A stretch of 64,000 nucleotides of DNA from Gambelia wislizenii (taxonomy: Eukaryota > Chordata > Lepidosauria > Squamata > Crotaphytidae), in the NCBI GenBank assembly GCA_030847615.1, contig JAUMIR010000001.1:265607187-265671186 (forward strand), in the 5' to 3' direction. Positions 21,601-31,261 of the stretch are shown here, one piece after another. Positions within the stretch are counted from its first letter, which is position 1. Each line of letters opens with the position of its first letter. A program made the translations under genes and the position numbers. The notes below the pieces were generated by a model. That model did no database searches and was not told where the DNA came from. It saw only the letters and a program-made list of their open reading frames with translations.

Positions 21601-22486
21601 AGGTCCTGTCTACATGATGAAAAATTACAGTACACATATTTATTCGAAAGATCGGCAATCTGTACAGACTGCCGTTCGAATAAATATGTGTCACTCAGAG
21701 GGGGACCCCACAAAACTTACCTTTTAGTCTGTGTCTGGTGGATCTGGGTCTTCATCCAGATCAGAGGGATTAATCCAGAAAACGTTTGAATGATTGGCAG
21801 TTTGTACATTCCTGTTTGCACAGGTACGAACAGGTGAGCAACCTGATTGGCTGGCCAGGTAGAGGGGGTGGGACTACAAAAAAGGGAAAGCATTTCACAG
21901 CCGCCATGTTGGATTCCCGGCTTGACGAGTGTCCGGTAAGTCTGTGATACTTTTTTTGTTTAAATGTTTAAATGTAAACACGTAATCACGACTGTCTGGA
22001 TACGAAGCATCTTTTGAATTTAAAAAAAAAAAGGCAGTGGGAGATTTAAAACTGCCGCCTAGATTGCTCGCTCCGGCCAGCTGGGCAACGGGGTCATACA
22101 GATTTTAGGGGGGTGTTTTAATCGTGTAGGCAGATCGTTTGCGTTCCAATTACATGGAGCCCTGGTGGCGCAGTGGTTAAATGCCAGTACTGCAAGCCAC
22201 CACGATGCAAGTTCGATTCCAGCGGGCTCCAAGGTTCACTCAGCCTTCCATCCTTTCGTAGCTCGGTAAAATGAGGACCCAGCTTGTGGGGGCAATTAGC
22301 TAACACACATTGGAAACTGCTTAATGCAGTGTAGATGTGTAAATAGCTATTGCTTAAAACAATGTGTAAGCTGCTCTGATAGCCTTGTGGCTGAAGAGCG
22401 GGGTATAAATAAATAAATAAATACTGCCTTTTTGGACGTATTACCTCCCAATCGGATTTTTTTCGAATCGTGTAGACAGGACCTTA
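21601..22486 (+). mobile_element. Family D DNA element with terminal inverted repeats, split by a SINE
   Basis: The left terminus AGGTCCTGTCTACATGAT and the right terminus ATCGTGTAGACAGGACCTT are inverted repeats. Inside are ACCTGATTGGCTGGCCAGG (inverted CCAAT box, about 21840) and GCCGCCATGTTGGATTC (about 21900, YY1-like on the minus strand), shared with other family D copies. A SINE occupies 22148-22424. The flanking TGTAGCACCTTTGAGAC (about 21557) and ACTTCATCAGATGCATG (about 22485) belong to the family seen at 7816-8650, so this element may sit inside another. Confidence 0.6.
22148..22424 (+). mobile_element. tRNA-derived SINE, second squamate type, well preserved
   Basis: The head GGAGCCCTGGTGGCGCAGTG, then GTTAAATGCC (A box), and GCAAGTTCGATTCC (B box, about 22208-22221) are near consensus. 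They are followed by CAGCCTTCCATCCTTTCGTA and GGTAAAATGAGGACCCAGCT, and it ends GGGGTATAAATAAATAAATA. Intact pol III boxes and low divergence make it one of the younger insertions. It interrupts the family D element. Confidence 0.85.
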
Positions 22487-22884
22487 CTTCATCAGATGCA
22501 TGGAGTGAAGTGCCTAGGAATAGCTGGTCGTATGTATGAATAGCAACAGAAATGCAAAACCTGTGGGCAGCAGAGTAATGAGGAGAGGTAAGCAAGGCAA
22601 AGGAAAGTTTCCAAACAGCAGAGGAAGTGAAGGGAAGGCGCAGTTCCCACAGCAGCCCTCAGTTGGCGCCACCACAAGTAAGCCTAAATGGTGGTGACCT
22701 CACAGAGAAAGGGAAAGTAGGAAAAGGGAAAGTGGCCCAAGTCCTTTCCTTTAGAGCTAGAAACTCTCTCCAAGTAACAATAGTTTCAATTTTTGGTGTT
22801 TATTTATAGTGTCTGCATCCTCGGGGCAGAAGTGAGTTTGTAGCTATTGTAAATCACGGGAAGCACAAATTTAATACTGTGTAA

Positions 22885-23098
22885 GGAGATTTTCAGACTA
22901 CACTCTTATAATGTTACTATTCCACTTTAACTGCTATGGCTTCCTCCTGTGGAATTCTGAGGTTTGTAGTTTAGTGAGGCCTAAAAACTCTCTGGCTGAG
23001 AGTTGTAAATGCCCCTCCCTAAACTGCAAATCCCAGGAGGCAGACATAGCAAATAAAGTGGAATAGTAACACTATAACAGTGTAGTCTGAAAATCTCC
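22885..23098. mobile_element. Palindromic MITE, 214 bp
   Basis: Starts GAGATTTTCAGACTACACTC, continuing with TATAATGTTACTATTCCACTT, and ends AAGTGGAATAGTAACACTAT, then AACAGTGTAGTCTGAAAATCTC. The inverted termini are about 45 bp. The centre has GTAGTTTAGTGAGGCC and CTAAACTGCAAATCCCAGGA. A sister copy is at 46986-47215. Superfamily uncertain; no transposase. Confidence 0.75.
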
Positions 23099-23099
23099 C

Positions 23100-23789
23100 C
23101 TGAGTGGGAAGAGATGCCAGCGCTTGTTCTCCCTACCTGGGCTTCTTACTTTTGTGACTTAAAATACATGAATAAATAAAAGCGTTGCAGGTCTGCACAG
23201 TATAAGTAGCATGGCAACTCGGGTGACCAGGTAAAATAGGGAGAAGGCTCCTGCACCTTTAAAGGTTGTGCAAAAGGGGCAATTCCAGCAGTTCTTGCTT
23301 GCATGACAAGCAACACTGGTGGAAATCCCCTCTTGCACCCACCCACCCACCCTTTTAATAAGGGAGAGGAGCCTACTCTCTTCTTTTCTCCGTGGTCACC
23401 CTCCTTGCAGCCGAGCGCTCGACTTGGGTGGGATGGTGGAGCTTTGCTGCAAAGCTTGCAAAGGGGAATTTTTATTTATTTATTTATTTATTTATTACTA
23501 CAGACGTGGATTACACTCAGGACTTCCTCTGAAAAGCAGCATGAATTGTGGACTACACTGCAGGGTTGTTGTACGCCCACAGCCTTTCAGCCTTCCTCTT
23601 TCCTATCTTCAACATGGAAGAAACAGCACACGATATACATATATGCATGCGCTCCTAATCCAAAACTGGAGTAACGAAGAAGACTACACTTTGCAGGGCT
23701 GTCCCTCCCTTTCTCTTAGTCGTGCCACCAAGTCCGTAACTGCCCTGTGCATTGTCACGATTACTTTCAAATATTTAAACTAAAGCCTT
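23100..23789. other. Non-coding sequence with a (TTTA)n microsatellite
   Basis: Contains (TTTA)n at about 23470-23503 and short C-rich runs. No exon or repeat family was recognised. The open frames at 23303-23783 have no motif. Confidence 0.45.
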
Positions 23790-24958
23790 ACTCTCTCTGG
23801 CTTTTCTTTGCAAACGAAGATTCAGGAAGGACTCATCCCGCGTTTTCTGCAAGCACGCGGATGACTAAAAAGGCCAATCCGAGATAGACAAATCCGGTTG
23901 CAGAAGGCACAGCAGAAGGTCTCCTTGGGTGATGTTTCCAGGTTGTGATTCTTTCTGCGTTGTCATTTCTCTTCAAGACTTGTTCAGTGTGAGTTCTCAA
24001 ATAAGGCTGCAGCATTGTGGATAGTGTGTCTCCATGCCTCCTGATGTGAGGCCAGGGCGGACCATTGTTGGTGATCAATTTGGCTGAGCCTGAGATGTTG
24101 TTTCAGGGAATCCTTGTATCGCTTTTTTGGAGCGTCCCTCTTACGCTGACCCGTGGCGAGTTCACCGCAGAGTAGTATTTTTGGGAGGCGATGGTCCTCC
24201 ATCCTAGAAACGTGCCCTGCCCAGCGCAGCTGTGCTCTCAATATCATGGCCTCAATGCTGGTGATCCCTGCTTGCTCAAGGACAGCAACATTCGTCACAT
24301 AGTCAGTCCAATGTATATTTAGGATTGTGCGTAAACAGCGCTGATGGAAGCGTTCGAAGAGTCGTAAGTGGTGGCGATAGGTGACCCATGTTTCAGACCC
24401 ATAAAGGAGAATAGACAGTACAATGGCTCTATACACACTGATTTTTGTGCTTCGCCTCAGGTGTTTATTACTCCAGACTCTTTTGTAAAGTCTTCCAAAT
24501 GCGCTATATGCCTTTGCTAATCTGTGATCGATCTCTTTGTCAATCTTGGCATCTGAGGAGATTATGCTTCCCAGGTAGGTGAACTGCTGAACGGACTTAA
24601 GCACAGAATTGTCGACGGCAATGTGGGGATGGTGGTGTTTGTCCTGTGGTGCAGGCTGGTAAAGAACTTCTGTTTTCTTCAGGTTGACTTCTAGCCCAAA
24701 CAGCTCTGCAGCTGTTGCAAAGCAGGACGTTAGGCGCTGCAGAGCTGCTTCTGTGTGGGCAACAAGGGCAGCATCATCGGCGAAGAGCAGCTCACAGACT
24801 AGATAGTTTAGAGTCTTAGTGTGAGCCCTCAGACGGCTTAAGTTAAACAAGCTACCATCAGTACGGTAACGTATATAGATGCCGCTGTCTTCTTCGAGCT
24901 CTGCCATAGCCCTTTGGAGCATCATGAAGAAGATTGCCAATTTTATTTACAATCTCCT
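23790..24958 (-). mobile_element. Zinc-finger LINE (family B), 3' part with reverse transcriptase
   Basis: A 318-codon frame (24940 to 23984) starts inside the reverse transcriptase. It shows LLFADDAALVAH with the FADD catalytic motif, VNLKKTEVLYQPAP, QQFTYLGSIIS, STKISVYRAIVLSILLYGSE, FHQRCLRTILNIHW and LRWAGHVSRMEDHRLPK. In a shifted frame downstream (about 23870-23915) there is [20 protein letters not shown] followed by C, a CX2CX12HX3C zinc finger. The 5' side is truncated at about 24958, next to another LINE's 3' tail. Copies or scraps are at 25287-25335, 48485-48540, 49885-50515 and 61965-62286. Non-LTR retrotransposon; clade not assigned. The frame is broken near 23985, so it is inactive. 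Confidence 0.8.
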
Positions 24959-24959
24959 T

Positions 24960-25065
24960 CAAAGCCTTACTACTTCTACTACTACTAATAATAACTTTAT
25001 TTTTGTACCCCGCCTTTTGCCTATTAGGCAATCAAGGCGGCTCACAACAATTGGATATAGAACAA
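24960..25065 (-). mobile_element. L2-like LINE 3' tail
   Basis: A (TAC/TAA)n stretch followed by CTTTATTTTTGTACCCCGCC and GGCAATCAAGGCGGCTCACA is the reverse complement of the L2-type 3' UTR end (compare 1850-1920). Only about 100 bases. Confidence 0.6.
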
Positions 25066-25097
25066 ACAAATTGGATATAGAACAAACAAACTTACAA

Positions 25098-25275
25098 TGA
25101 CTCTGACTCTGGAGAGCAGGGTTCGAATCTCCGCTCGGACACAGAAACCCACCTTAGGCCAGTCACACTCTCTCAGCCCCAGAAGAAGGAAAGTACGACC
25201 CTCCCCTTGCCAAGAAAACCCTGTGATAGGGTCGCCATAAATCGGAAACGACTTGAAGACACAGAATAACATCAA
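25098..25275 (+). mobile_element. tRNA-Sauria-type SINE, 5'-truncated
   Basis: CTGACTCTGGAGAGCAGGGT, then TCGAATCTCCGCTCGGAC (B box intact as GGTTCGAATC), GTCACACTCTCTCAGCCCC, CCAAGAAAACCCTGTGATAG and GGTCGCCATAAATCGGAAAC, ending GACTTGAAGACACAGAATAA. It lacks the A-box head. Confidence 0.8.
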
Positions 25276-25286
25276 GGTGAAAGCCC

Positions 25287-25335
25287 TGAGTCTTCGTTTG
25301 CGAAGAAAAGCCAGAGAGAGAGAGAGAGAGCCTTA
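25287..25335 (+). mobile_element. Terminal scrap of zinc-finger LINE (family B) with (AG)n
   Basis: CTGAGTCTTCGTTTGCGAAG followed by AAAAGCCAGAGAG matches the 3' end of family B (compare about 50475-50515) and runs into an AG microsatellite. Confidence 0.55.
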
Positions 25336-25370
25336 AAATACATACAATGAAATAAGACTTGAGTTAGACC

Positions 25371-25740
25371 AGTAGTTCTTTTCTTTCCCCTTTAAATATC
25401 TTTTGTTGCTGTAAACCCCCAAGATTTAACTCCCTAATAATAATAATAATAGCAGTAATACCTAATAATAATAATAATAATAATAACTAATGATAATAAT
25501 ACAATTACACCATCCATTAACCCTTCCCTCAGAGGCACTGGAGGGGGAGGGAAGACTTTTTTCCCTGCTTCTTCCTGCAAGTTTGTGGCTGGAGTGGATT
25601 GAATGGCAATGCGCAAGCCAAGCCAGCCAGCCTTGGCTCCTGTTGCAAGGCTACTTAACTGCAGGGAGGCGGTGGGCCAAGCAGCCTTCAAGCCTTCGTG
25701 GACCCCCTGTGAGGACATCCCCGGACCCCAGTGAGCTAGA
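25371..25740 (-). mobile_element. hAT-type MITE (family F), second copy
   Basis: Reverse-complement relative of 21132-21495. CAGTAGTTCTTTT at one end and GGACCCCAGTG at the other, with AGTTAGAC and AGCTAGAC flanks (7 of 8 identical). An internal (TAA)n at about 25435-25500 has expanded. The copy ends only a few bases before the CpG-rich promoter block. Confidence 0.65.
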
Positions 25741-25749
25741 CCATGGGTT

Positions 25750-26088
25750 TCCTTCCTTCCTTCTTCGCCGCTAAGTCTCCTTTTCGGGACGGCCTCACTG
25801 CTGTCCGATCACCATGGTGCGAAGACCCTGCCTTTCCCCATTGAGGCCTATGGGCTGCCACTCTCACTTCTGCCCGAATGGAGAGTGAAGCCCGGTTCCT
25901 GCAAAGCGAGCCCGGAAACTCCCGCGAGTAAGCCGGCGCGCCCCTCTACCAACTCGAGTCTAGTTCCTTCGGCGCCTGTGTTTCTGCCCTGCCCGCTCTA
26001 GCCCGGCGCCTCTATGCCTCGAGGTTCGGAAGCTTCACGGAGCCGCGTTCCTTTGCCGGCCGGCCTTTGCCCGCGTGCCTGGCAGGCG
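25750..26088 (+). promoter_or_regulatory. HIBCH: CpG-rich block, probable HIBCH promoter and 5' UTR
   Basis: G+C and CpG rise sharply here against an AT-rich surround (for example CCCGCGAGTAAGCCGGCGCG near 25920) and fall again after about 26220. No TATA box is evident, as expected for a housekeeping CpG-island promoter. The transcription start cannot be placed from sequence alone. In mammals HIBCH lies head-to-head with INPP1, so a divergent minus-strand promoter here is plausible. I found no INPP1 coding exon in 1-25750. Confidence 0.65.
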
Positions 26089-26138
26089 ATGGGGCTGCTT
26101 GCGGCGGCGGCGGCGGTGCGGAGGCCGGGGCTGCCCAG
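26089..26138 (+). CDS. HIBCH: HIBCH exon 1 (candidate), mitochondrial presequence
   Basis: HIBCH hydrolyses 3-hydroxyisobutyryl-CoA to free 3-hydroxyisobutyrate and CoA in the mitochondrial matrix, a step of valine breakdown. This exon would encode MGLLAAAAAVRRPGLP plus two bases of the next codon and ends at CCCAG|GTACAA, a good splice donor. The alanine-rich, arginine-containing start fits a mitochondrial targeting peptide. The ATG at 26089 has G at -3 and G at +4. An in-frame upstream ATG at 26014 would add 25 residues but has a poor context. The product is poorly conserved at this end, so exon 1 rests on position, frame and splice site rather than similarity. Confidence 0.6.
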
Positions 26139-26409
26139 GTACAACCCCGGGGATTTGGGTGGACGGAGAGGGACGCGGGGCCTGGCTTCTGCTCTCTAGC
26201 GCCCATTGCAAGGGGGTGGGGACCCTTCCCCTCTTACACGTTTTCTTGGGTTGCAACTTCCATCCTCCCCACTTGGGCTGATGGGGTTTGCAGTCTGACA
26301 GCCTCTGGCGGGACACAGTTTCCCTCCCTCTCTGATGGTGGAAGCCTCTCCTTCAGTCTTTCCTCCACCGTGAGTGCTCTGATGGCAGTAGGGGGCTAAA
26401 GCAAGGGTA

Positions 26410-26652
26410 CAATAGGACCCCCGTATCCACTGATTCATTATCCACTGATTCAGTTATCCACGGGACACAGCAGCACACCTACCGTAGTCTTCCTAGAAAA
26501 TGTGGCTGCTGTAGCCATTTTCTAGGTCTTCCAAGGCAACTCTCTGGTATTTTAAACCAGAAGTCCCATTATTTTCAATGGTGTTCACTATTATCCACGG
26601 TTTTCGGTATCCGCGCCCCAACCAATCCCTAGCAGATACGGGGATCCTACTG
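26410..26652. mobile_element. Tigger-like MITE, copy 1, TA target duplication
   Basis: Starts CAATAGGACCCCCGTATCC and ends GGATACGG/GGATCCTACTG-like (CAGATACGGGGATCCTACTG). The ends are inverted repeats, with TA on both sides (26408-26409 and 26653-26654). Internal blocks TTATCCACTGATTCAG and ATTATCCACGGTTTTCGG are typical of Tc1/mariner Tigger termini. 243 bp, no transposase. A close relative lies 560 bp downstream. Confidence 0.8.
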
Positions 26653-27210
26653 TACTGCTTGAACTGTAATACTGAAAGAAACAATAAGTCCAGCATGTGC
26701 GTGTGTGTAAGAGAATAAGAGCATTGGGGGCAAGAAACCTGGGAGCAGAGGGCATCTTTGCCCAAGGCTCCCCTGAAAATATCAGAGAAGGCTTTGAAGC
26801 CAAAGCCCCCCGGCATCAAGAGAGGCAAAAGGATAGGCCAGCAGCGTCTTCATCAAGCTGGAGTAGCCGCTTGCCCAAGAGCAAATCCCCTTGAACACCG
26901 TGGAGTTACTTCGGAGTAGCATCTCAGGGGTGGGTGGGGGGCAGCCCCTCCTTTCCTGAGAGCACTTTGCCCTCCCAGATGACAGTCTCATCTCTGGGAC
27001 AGACAGGTGCACAGTGTCAGATGGTTGCCCTAATGTGGGCTGCCGTGGCTCCCCTCACCAGAAAACGTCTTTTCTAAGAGTGCAGAAGGTTCACTGTTTA
27101 CACTGCTGCTTCAGCCTCCCCATTGTGAGTGTAAAGGCCATTGGCCATACTTGGTAAAGCTGATGAGTGGCGGTAATGTCCCAAACATTTGAAGGTCAGA
27201 GGATGATATA

Positions 27211-27464
27211 CAGTAGGACCCCCGTATCCACTGATTAATTATCCACTGATTCAATTATCCACAGGACACAAAATAGCACACCTACCATAGAGTCTTCCTA
27301 GAACATGTGTTCTTTCTAGCCATTTTCTAGCTACTCCAAGGCAACTCTGTGGTATTTGAAACCGGAAGTCCCATTATGTTCAATGGCATTTACTATTATC
27401 TACAGTTTTCAGTATCCACAGGGGCCCCCAGAACCAATCCCCAGCAGGTACGGGGGTCCTACTG
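27211..27464. mobile_element. Tigger-like MITE, copy 2, TA target duplication
   Basis: Starts CAGTAGGACCCCCGTATCC and ends GGTACGGGGGTCCTACTG, flanked by TA on both sides. It is collinear over its whole length with the copy at 26410-26652 in the same orientation. The terminal inverted repeats are better kept here. Confidence 0.85.
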
Positions 27465-27565
27465 TACTTTTACCAAAGAGTGTCCTTTCGCAGTATGTGT
27501 TGGATTTTGTTGCACAGTAGTTGGTGTTCACTGTTGGACTGTCCATTCCCAGTGAATAGAAACCA

Positions 27566-27695
27566 ATTTATATTGGTTTAATATCTTTTTATGGGGGAGG
27601 GTGGGTGGTGTGTGGTGTTTAGGGATTTTAATCTGTATTTGTATTTTAATTTTTGTAAGCCGCCCCAATTGTTTTTAATAGAGGGGTGGGGTATA

Positions 27696-27728
<33 letters not shown>
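27566..27728 (+). mobile_element. L2 3' UTR fragment with (TAA)n tail
   Basis: TTTAATATCTTTTTATGGGG, then TTTTTGTAAGCCGCCCCAAT and AGAGGGGTGGGGTATAAATA, then (TAA)n at 27698-27728. This is the L2 end seen at 3270-3450 in the same layout. Confidence 0.75.
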
Positions 27729-27736
27729 TATAGTCC

Positions 27737-27972
27737 TGAGAGCCAATGTGGTGTAGTGGTTTAAATGTTGGATTATGATTCTGGAAACCAGGGTTCAGTC
27801 ATTGAAACTCACTGGGTGACCTTGGGCAAGTTGCACTCACTCACCCTCAGAGGAAGCAAACACAACCCCCCCCTCCCGCAAACAAATCTTGCCAAGAAAA
27901 CCCCATAATAGGTTGACTTTAGGGTCACCATATGTTGAAAACAACTTGAAGGCATACAACAACAACAACAGA
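27737..27972 (+). mobile_element. tRNA-Sauria-type SINE, nearly complete
   Basis: AGAGCCAATGTGGTGTAGTG, GTTTAAATG (A-box region), ACCAGGGTTCAGTC (B-box region), CACTGGGTGACCTTGGGCAA, CTTGCCAAGAAAACCCCATA and TATGTTGAAAACAACTTGAA, ending in (CAA)n. It lies 9 bases after the L2 (TAA)n tail, which may have served as its target. Confidence 0.85.
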
Positions 27973-28392
27973 GGCTTGAGTGGGAGTGAGTGGTGTGCAT
28001 ATGATCCATTCTCATTTTTGACATTCAGGATTAAGTACTGTAACTCTTTAGTAAAAAGCTCCTGACATATGCCTTTATTTTTATGAATATTAGTGCGGCA
28101 CGTGGAGTGACGAATTCTTGTTTACCCTTTATGTATTGACCAGTGGCCCTTTCATGATAGAGGTTGACTTGCATAAAGTCATGTTAAGGTGATCCAGGTC
28201 AAGTTAAATAATAGTCCATTGTCTGAACGTTATCAAGAACGATCTGATAGGCAAGTTTCTCCTTGCAGTTGGAATCTATCCTGCTAGGTGGCATGCTTCC
28301 CATTCAGCTGGAAATAATTTTAAAAGTCCATCTGTGGACACATTAGCAGGTGCGCATATGTTGAGGTGTGGTAAAAGTAGCATATAAGAGAG

Positions 28393-28614
28393 ACAATGCA
28401 CCAGATCCTGCCTGATCTTGGAAGTTAAGCAGGGTCAGCCTAGGTTAGTACTTAGATTGGAGACCACCAATGAATACCAGAAATGGTAGGCTATATTTGG
28501 GAGGAAGGAACTGGCAAAACCAAATCTGAGTGTTCCTTGCCTAAGAAAACCCTGTGAAATTCATGGGGTTGCCATAAGTCGACAGGTGACTTGAAGGCAC
28601 ATAAACACACAAAT
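28393..28614 (+). mobile_element. 5S-rRNA-derived SINE (5S-Sauria type)
   Basis: GATCCTGCCTGATCTTGGAA, then GTTAAGCAGGGTCAGCCTAG, GTTAGTACTTAGATTGGAGA and CCACCAATGAATACCAG reproduce the 5S rRNA internal control region and 3' half. A SINE 3' end follows (CCTAAGAAAACCCTGTGAAA, then ATAAGTCGACAGGTGACTTG) with an ACAC tail. It resembles 5S rRNA but is fused to an RTE-like tail and lacks the 5S terminator, so it is a SINE and not a 5S gene. Confidence 0.85.
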
Positions 28615-29009
28615 CTCTCCTTAAGGCTCATATATCTCAAGCTCACATATCTTTCTTTGGCATTCTTGTGTTTCTTGTTCCTCCTCTGCCCTTGAGCGGA
28701 ATCCATAACCAGATCTGTGAACAACAAAGGAGGTTTCAAAAAGAGAAAAGAAAAAGAGGATCAGTCCTATCTGTCTATTGCAACAAAAATAGCAGGGTCT
28801 TCTGTCACCTTAAAGGCCAGCAGATTTATTGTAGCAATATTGTACCAGTTTCATATTGGACTCCAGCTCATGAATAGTTTTCTCCTTGACTTCAAATGTG
28901 AACATGATGTAGTGGTTAAAAAGTATAAGCTAGGTCTGGGGGACATCAAATGCATTATGATTATAACATCAAATGCATTATAACACTACTGTCTTGGATC
29001 TAGTGTTGG

Positions 29010-29212
29010 GAGAAGGGCGGGGTATAAATTAAACAAACAAACAAATACAATAAGATCATGAGAATCAGTGTAGTGTAGTGGTTTGAGCATTGGATTATGA
29101 CTGGAGAAGGCGAAAGACCTTATAGAACTACAAATCCCAGGATTCCATAGGAAGGAACCATAGCAAATAATCCAGGTTCAAACTGGATTATTTCTGTAGT
29201 GTGGATTTGGCC
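29010..29212. mobile_element. SINE scrap followed by half a palindromic MITE
   Basis: GGGCGGGGTATAAATTAAAC is a SINE/LINE 3' tail. GAATCAGTGTAGTGTAGTGG is a truncated tRNA-SINE head at about 29063-29100. AACTACAAATCCCAGGATTC and GGATTATTTCTGTAGTGTGG (29125-29205) are one half of the MITE family seen at 41088-41275. Confidence 0.55.
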
Positions 29213-29214
29213 TT

Positions 29215-30850
29215 TGTCTTAAAAAATGGTGCATGTTTTGGACAAATTTGGTTCAGGTTTCCTATGCAAAATTCATGTAGAGTATACTTGGATTTTTATA
29301 CCAAGTTGAGGATGGCGTTAGATAATACTTTTATAAATTGGACCATTCAGTTATTATTTTTAAAAATAAGTTTTTGTCACCTTCAGGACTCTTCCTCAGG
29401 CTAGGCATTGTGGTGAGGGAGAGAGAAATAGAAAAGTCTAGAAATCATCCTGGATAGATACTGAAGTCACAGGTTCTGAATGGACTCGTAAAGTCACAAG
29501 ATGGAGTCAGCAAACTTGAAGAATCATTTTGAGGTGGTATGTTGAAAAACTTGCATTATGGGGCTAAATTCTAAGGTAGACCCACTAAATCACTGAAACT
29601 TAGATAAGTGTTGACTTGCCAAATCTCCATTAATTCACTGTATCTATTCTGGTTGGAATTAACTGCTGGATTTAGTCATGGATGCTTGTGGAACTGCTCC
29701 TCAATTAACTCGGGGTGGTAGTTGTGCAATATACTGTAGTTTTGGTTAATACCTGTGATTCAAAGCAATCTACAGGTAAATTGTTTCTGTGCATACACAA
29801 AACGTCTACCAATTTTCTCTTGGTACCTAAGTCCTATATCCTATGTCTGGCATCATTCTGGAGGGCCCAAAATCCTTGCATGTTGTTTTGACATGACTTG
29901 AGGAAGGACTGCTGAGAGAATAATGACCTTAAAAATTATGTGACAAATACTCTGTTTTAATCTTGACCAGCTCTTCTGAAAAATAGTTGCTTATCCAAGC
30001 ATAGCCAACCTGGTGTTTTGTATATGTTTTGGTCTACAACACCCATAGTCCCTCACCATTGGCCAGGCTGGCCTGGGCTTTTAAGAGTTATAGGGCAAAA
30101 CATCTAGAGGGCACCAAGCCAGACTATCCATGACTTATATGTTGAAAATGGTACCTGTAGCTAAAGTAGGAAAACATGTTGAGAAGTATAAAAACAAGGT
30201 ACTATAAAATTATACATATTGAGAAATAGGCCATGGTGTAAAGTGAGTGACTAGAAATAACTTGGGCAAAAACATGTGAATACTTGAAATATTTACTTTG
30301 GCTGTGGCAGAGAAATATCTGACCTTGACTTTCTTCTTTTCAGGCTGAAGTCATTCAACAGACTGAAGGTTATAATACAACACTTAGTGAGTATGAAGGT
30401 CTCTTTTGTGTTGGAGATGGGTTTACAGTATAATAGCAGACAAAGAATGGTGCTGTTTATTCTGCAAATCCAAAGGGTCTTTGAGACTGTGTTTTTCAAA
30501 CAGCAGCCAGAACTCAAACCACTTTTGAAACTAAAGGGAGTCTGGGAAGGAATTTATGTTATGGTAATCTGCTGTCTGAGGGGGATAAAAGCTCTATGCA
30601 TGTACACAAGCTCTTAGGTGTGCACAGGGCTGGGGAACTGAGGCCTTCAAGATTCTGTTTCTCCATAGCTCCCATTATCCCTCAACAAGGGCTAAGGCCG
30701 ATGGGAATTGCAATCTAACAGCATCTAGAAGGTTGCATGATTCTCATCCCTGTTCTGGAGAACAGCATGCATTCTATAGTGTCATGAGCCAAGTCATAAC
30801 CAGCACCTTTATCTTGTTAGCAATCTTGATTGTGGTTGTTCTTGTTGCGT
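29215..30850. other. Mostly unassigned intronic sequence
   Basis: Holds TTGGACTACA-type MITE scraps at about 30000-30115 and 30640-30760. Nothing else was recognised. Confidence 0.4.
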
Positions 30851-30856
30851 GCAGAG

Positions 30857-30995
30857 TATGTCTGGGACTGCGGATTCTTCACCTGAGGTTCTGCTTGAGA
30901 AAAAAGGGTGTGCTGGCATTATAACCATGAACAGACCAAGGGCTCTGAATGCATTAACTCTTCCCATGATTCGACAGATATATCCACAACTAAAG
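30857..30995 (+). CDS. HIBCH: HIBCH exon 2
   Basis: Translates in frame to [20 protein letters not shown], then [20 protein letters not shown] and QIYPQLK, the first beta-strand region of the crotonase fold (EEVLLEKKG...ITLNRPKFLNALTL in the human protein). It starts one base before ATG at 30858, after GCAGAG, and ends AAG|GTTGGT in phase 0. Two AG dinucleotides lie side by side (30853-30854 and 30855-30856); only the second joins exon 1 in frame. An alternative reading is that the protein begins at this exon's own ATG (MSGTADSS). Confidence 0.93.
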
Positions 30996-31261
30996 GTTGG
31001 TAATTTGATTTAAATGGCCAAGCCAGTCACTTTATCCCAAGAAATGGCCAGCAAAAGACACAGGAATATAGATCTGTGGCAAAGACTGAGTGGTAATGGG
31101 CACCTCGAGCATTGTTTAATCTGGGCCTAATCCAGTCTGCAGTGGGTCAAGTTTCTTTCTCTTCCTCTCAAAGTCCTCCCCTTCCCAGAAGAATGGAAAG
31201 GAGTCCCCGCCCCTGCTTCTGAGAGTGAGGCTCCTTTTGCACCAGGAGTGGGCAAAGTATG

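Larger units (their letters stand above)
26139..30856 (+). other. HIBCH: HIBCH intron 1
   Basis: Donor GTACAA at 26139; acceptor GCAGAG at 30851-30856. It contains two Tigger-like MITEs, an L2 tail plus SINE pair, a 5S-derived SINE, a half MITE and about 1.6 kb (29215-30850) of mostly unrecognised sequence with TTGGACTACA-family scraps. Confidence 0.6.

Noticed and set aside
22148..22230. A tRNA gene
   Set aside because: A and B boxes are present, but no cloverleaf closes and the sequence continues as a SINE.
1..25750. Coding exons of INPP1 on the minus strand, expected from mammalian gene order
   Set aside because: I searched the minus-strand frames by eye for the protein and saw none; the region is filled with repeats. 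The gene may lie further left.
28393..28614. A 5S rRNA gene
   Set aside because: The 5S-like part is partial, diverged, lacks the T-run terminator at the right place and is fused to an RTE-like 3' end; it is a SINE.
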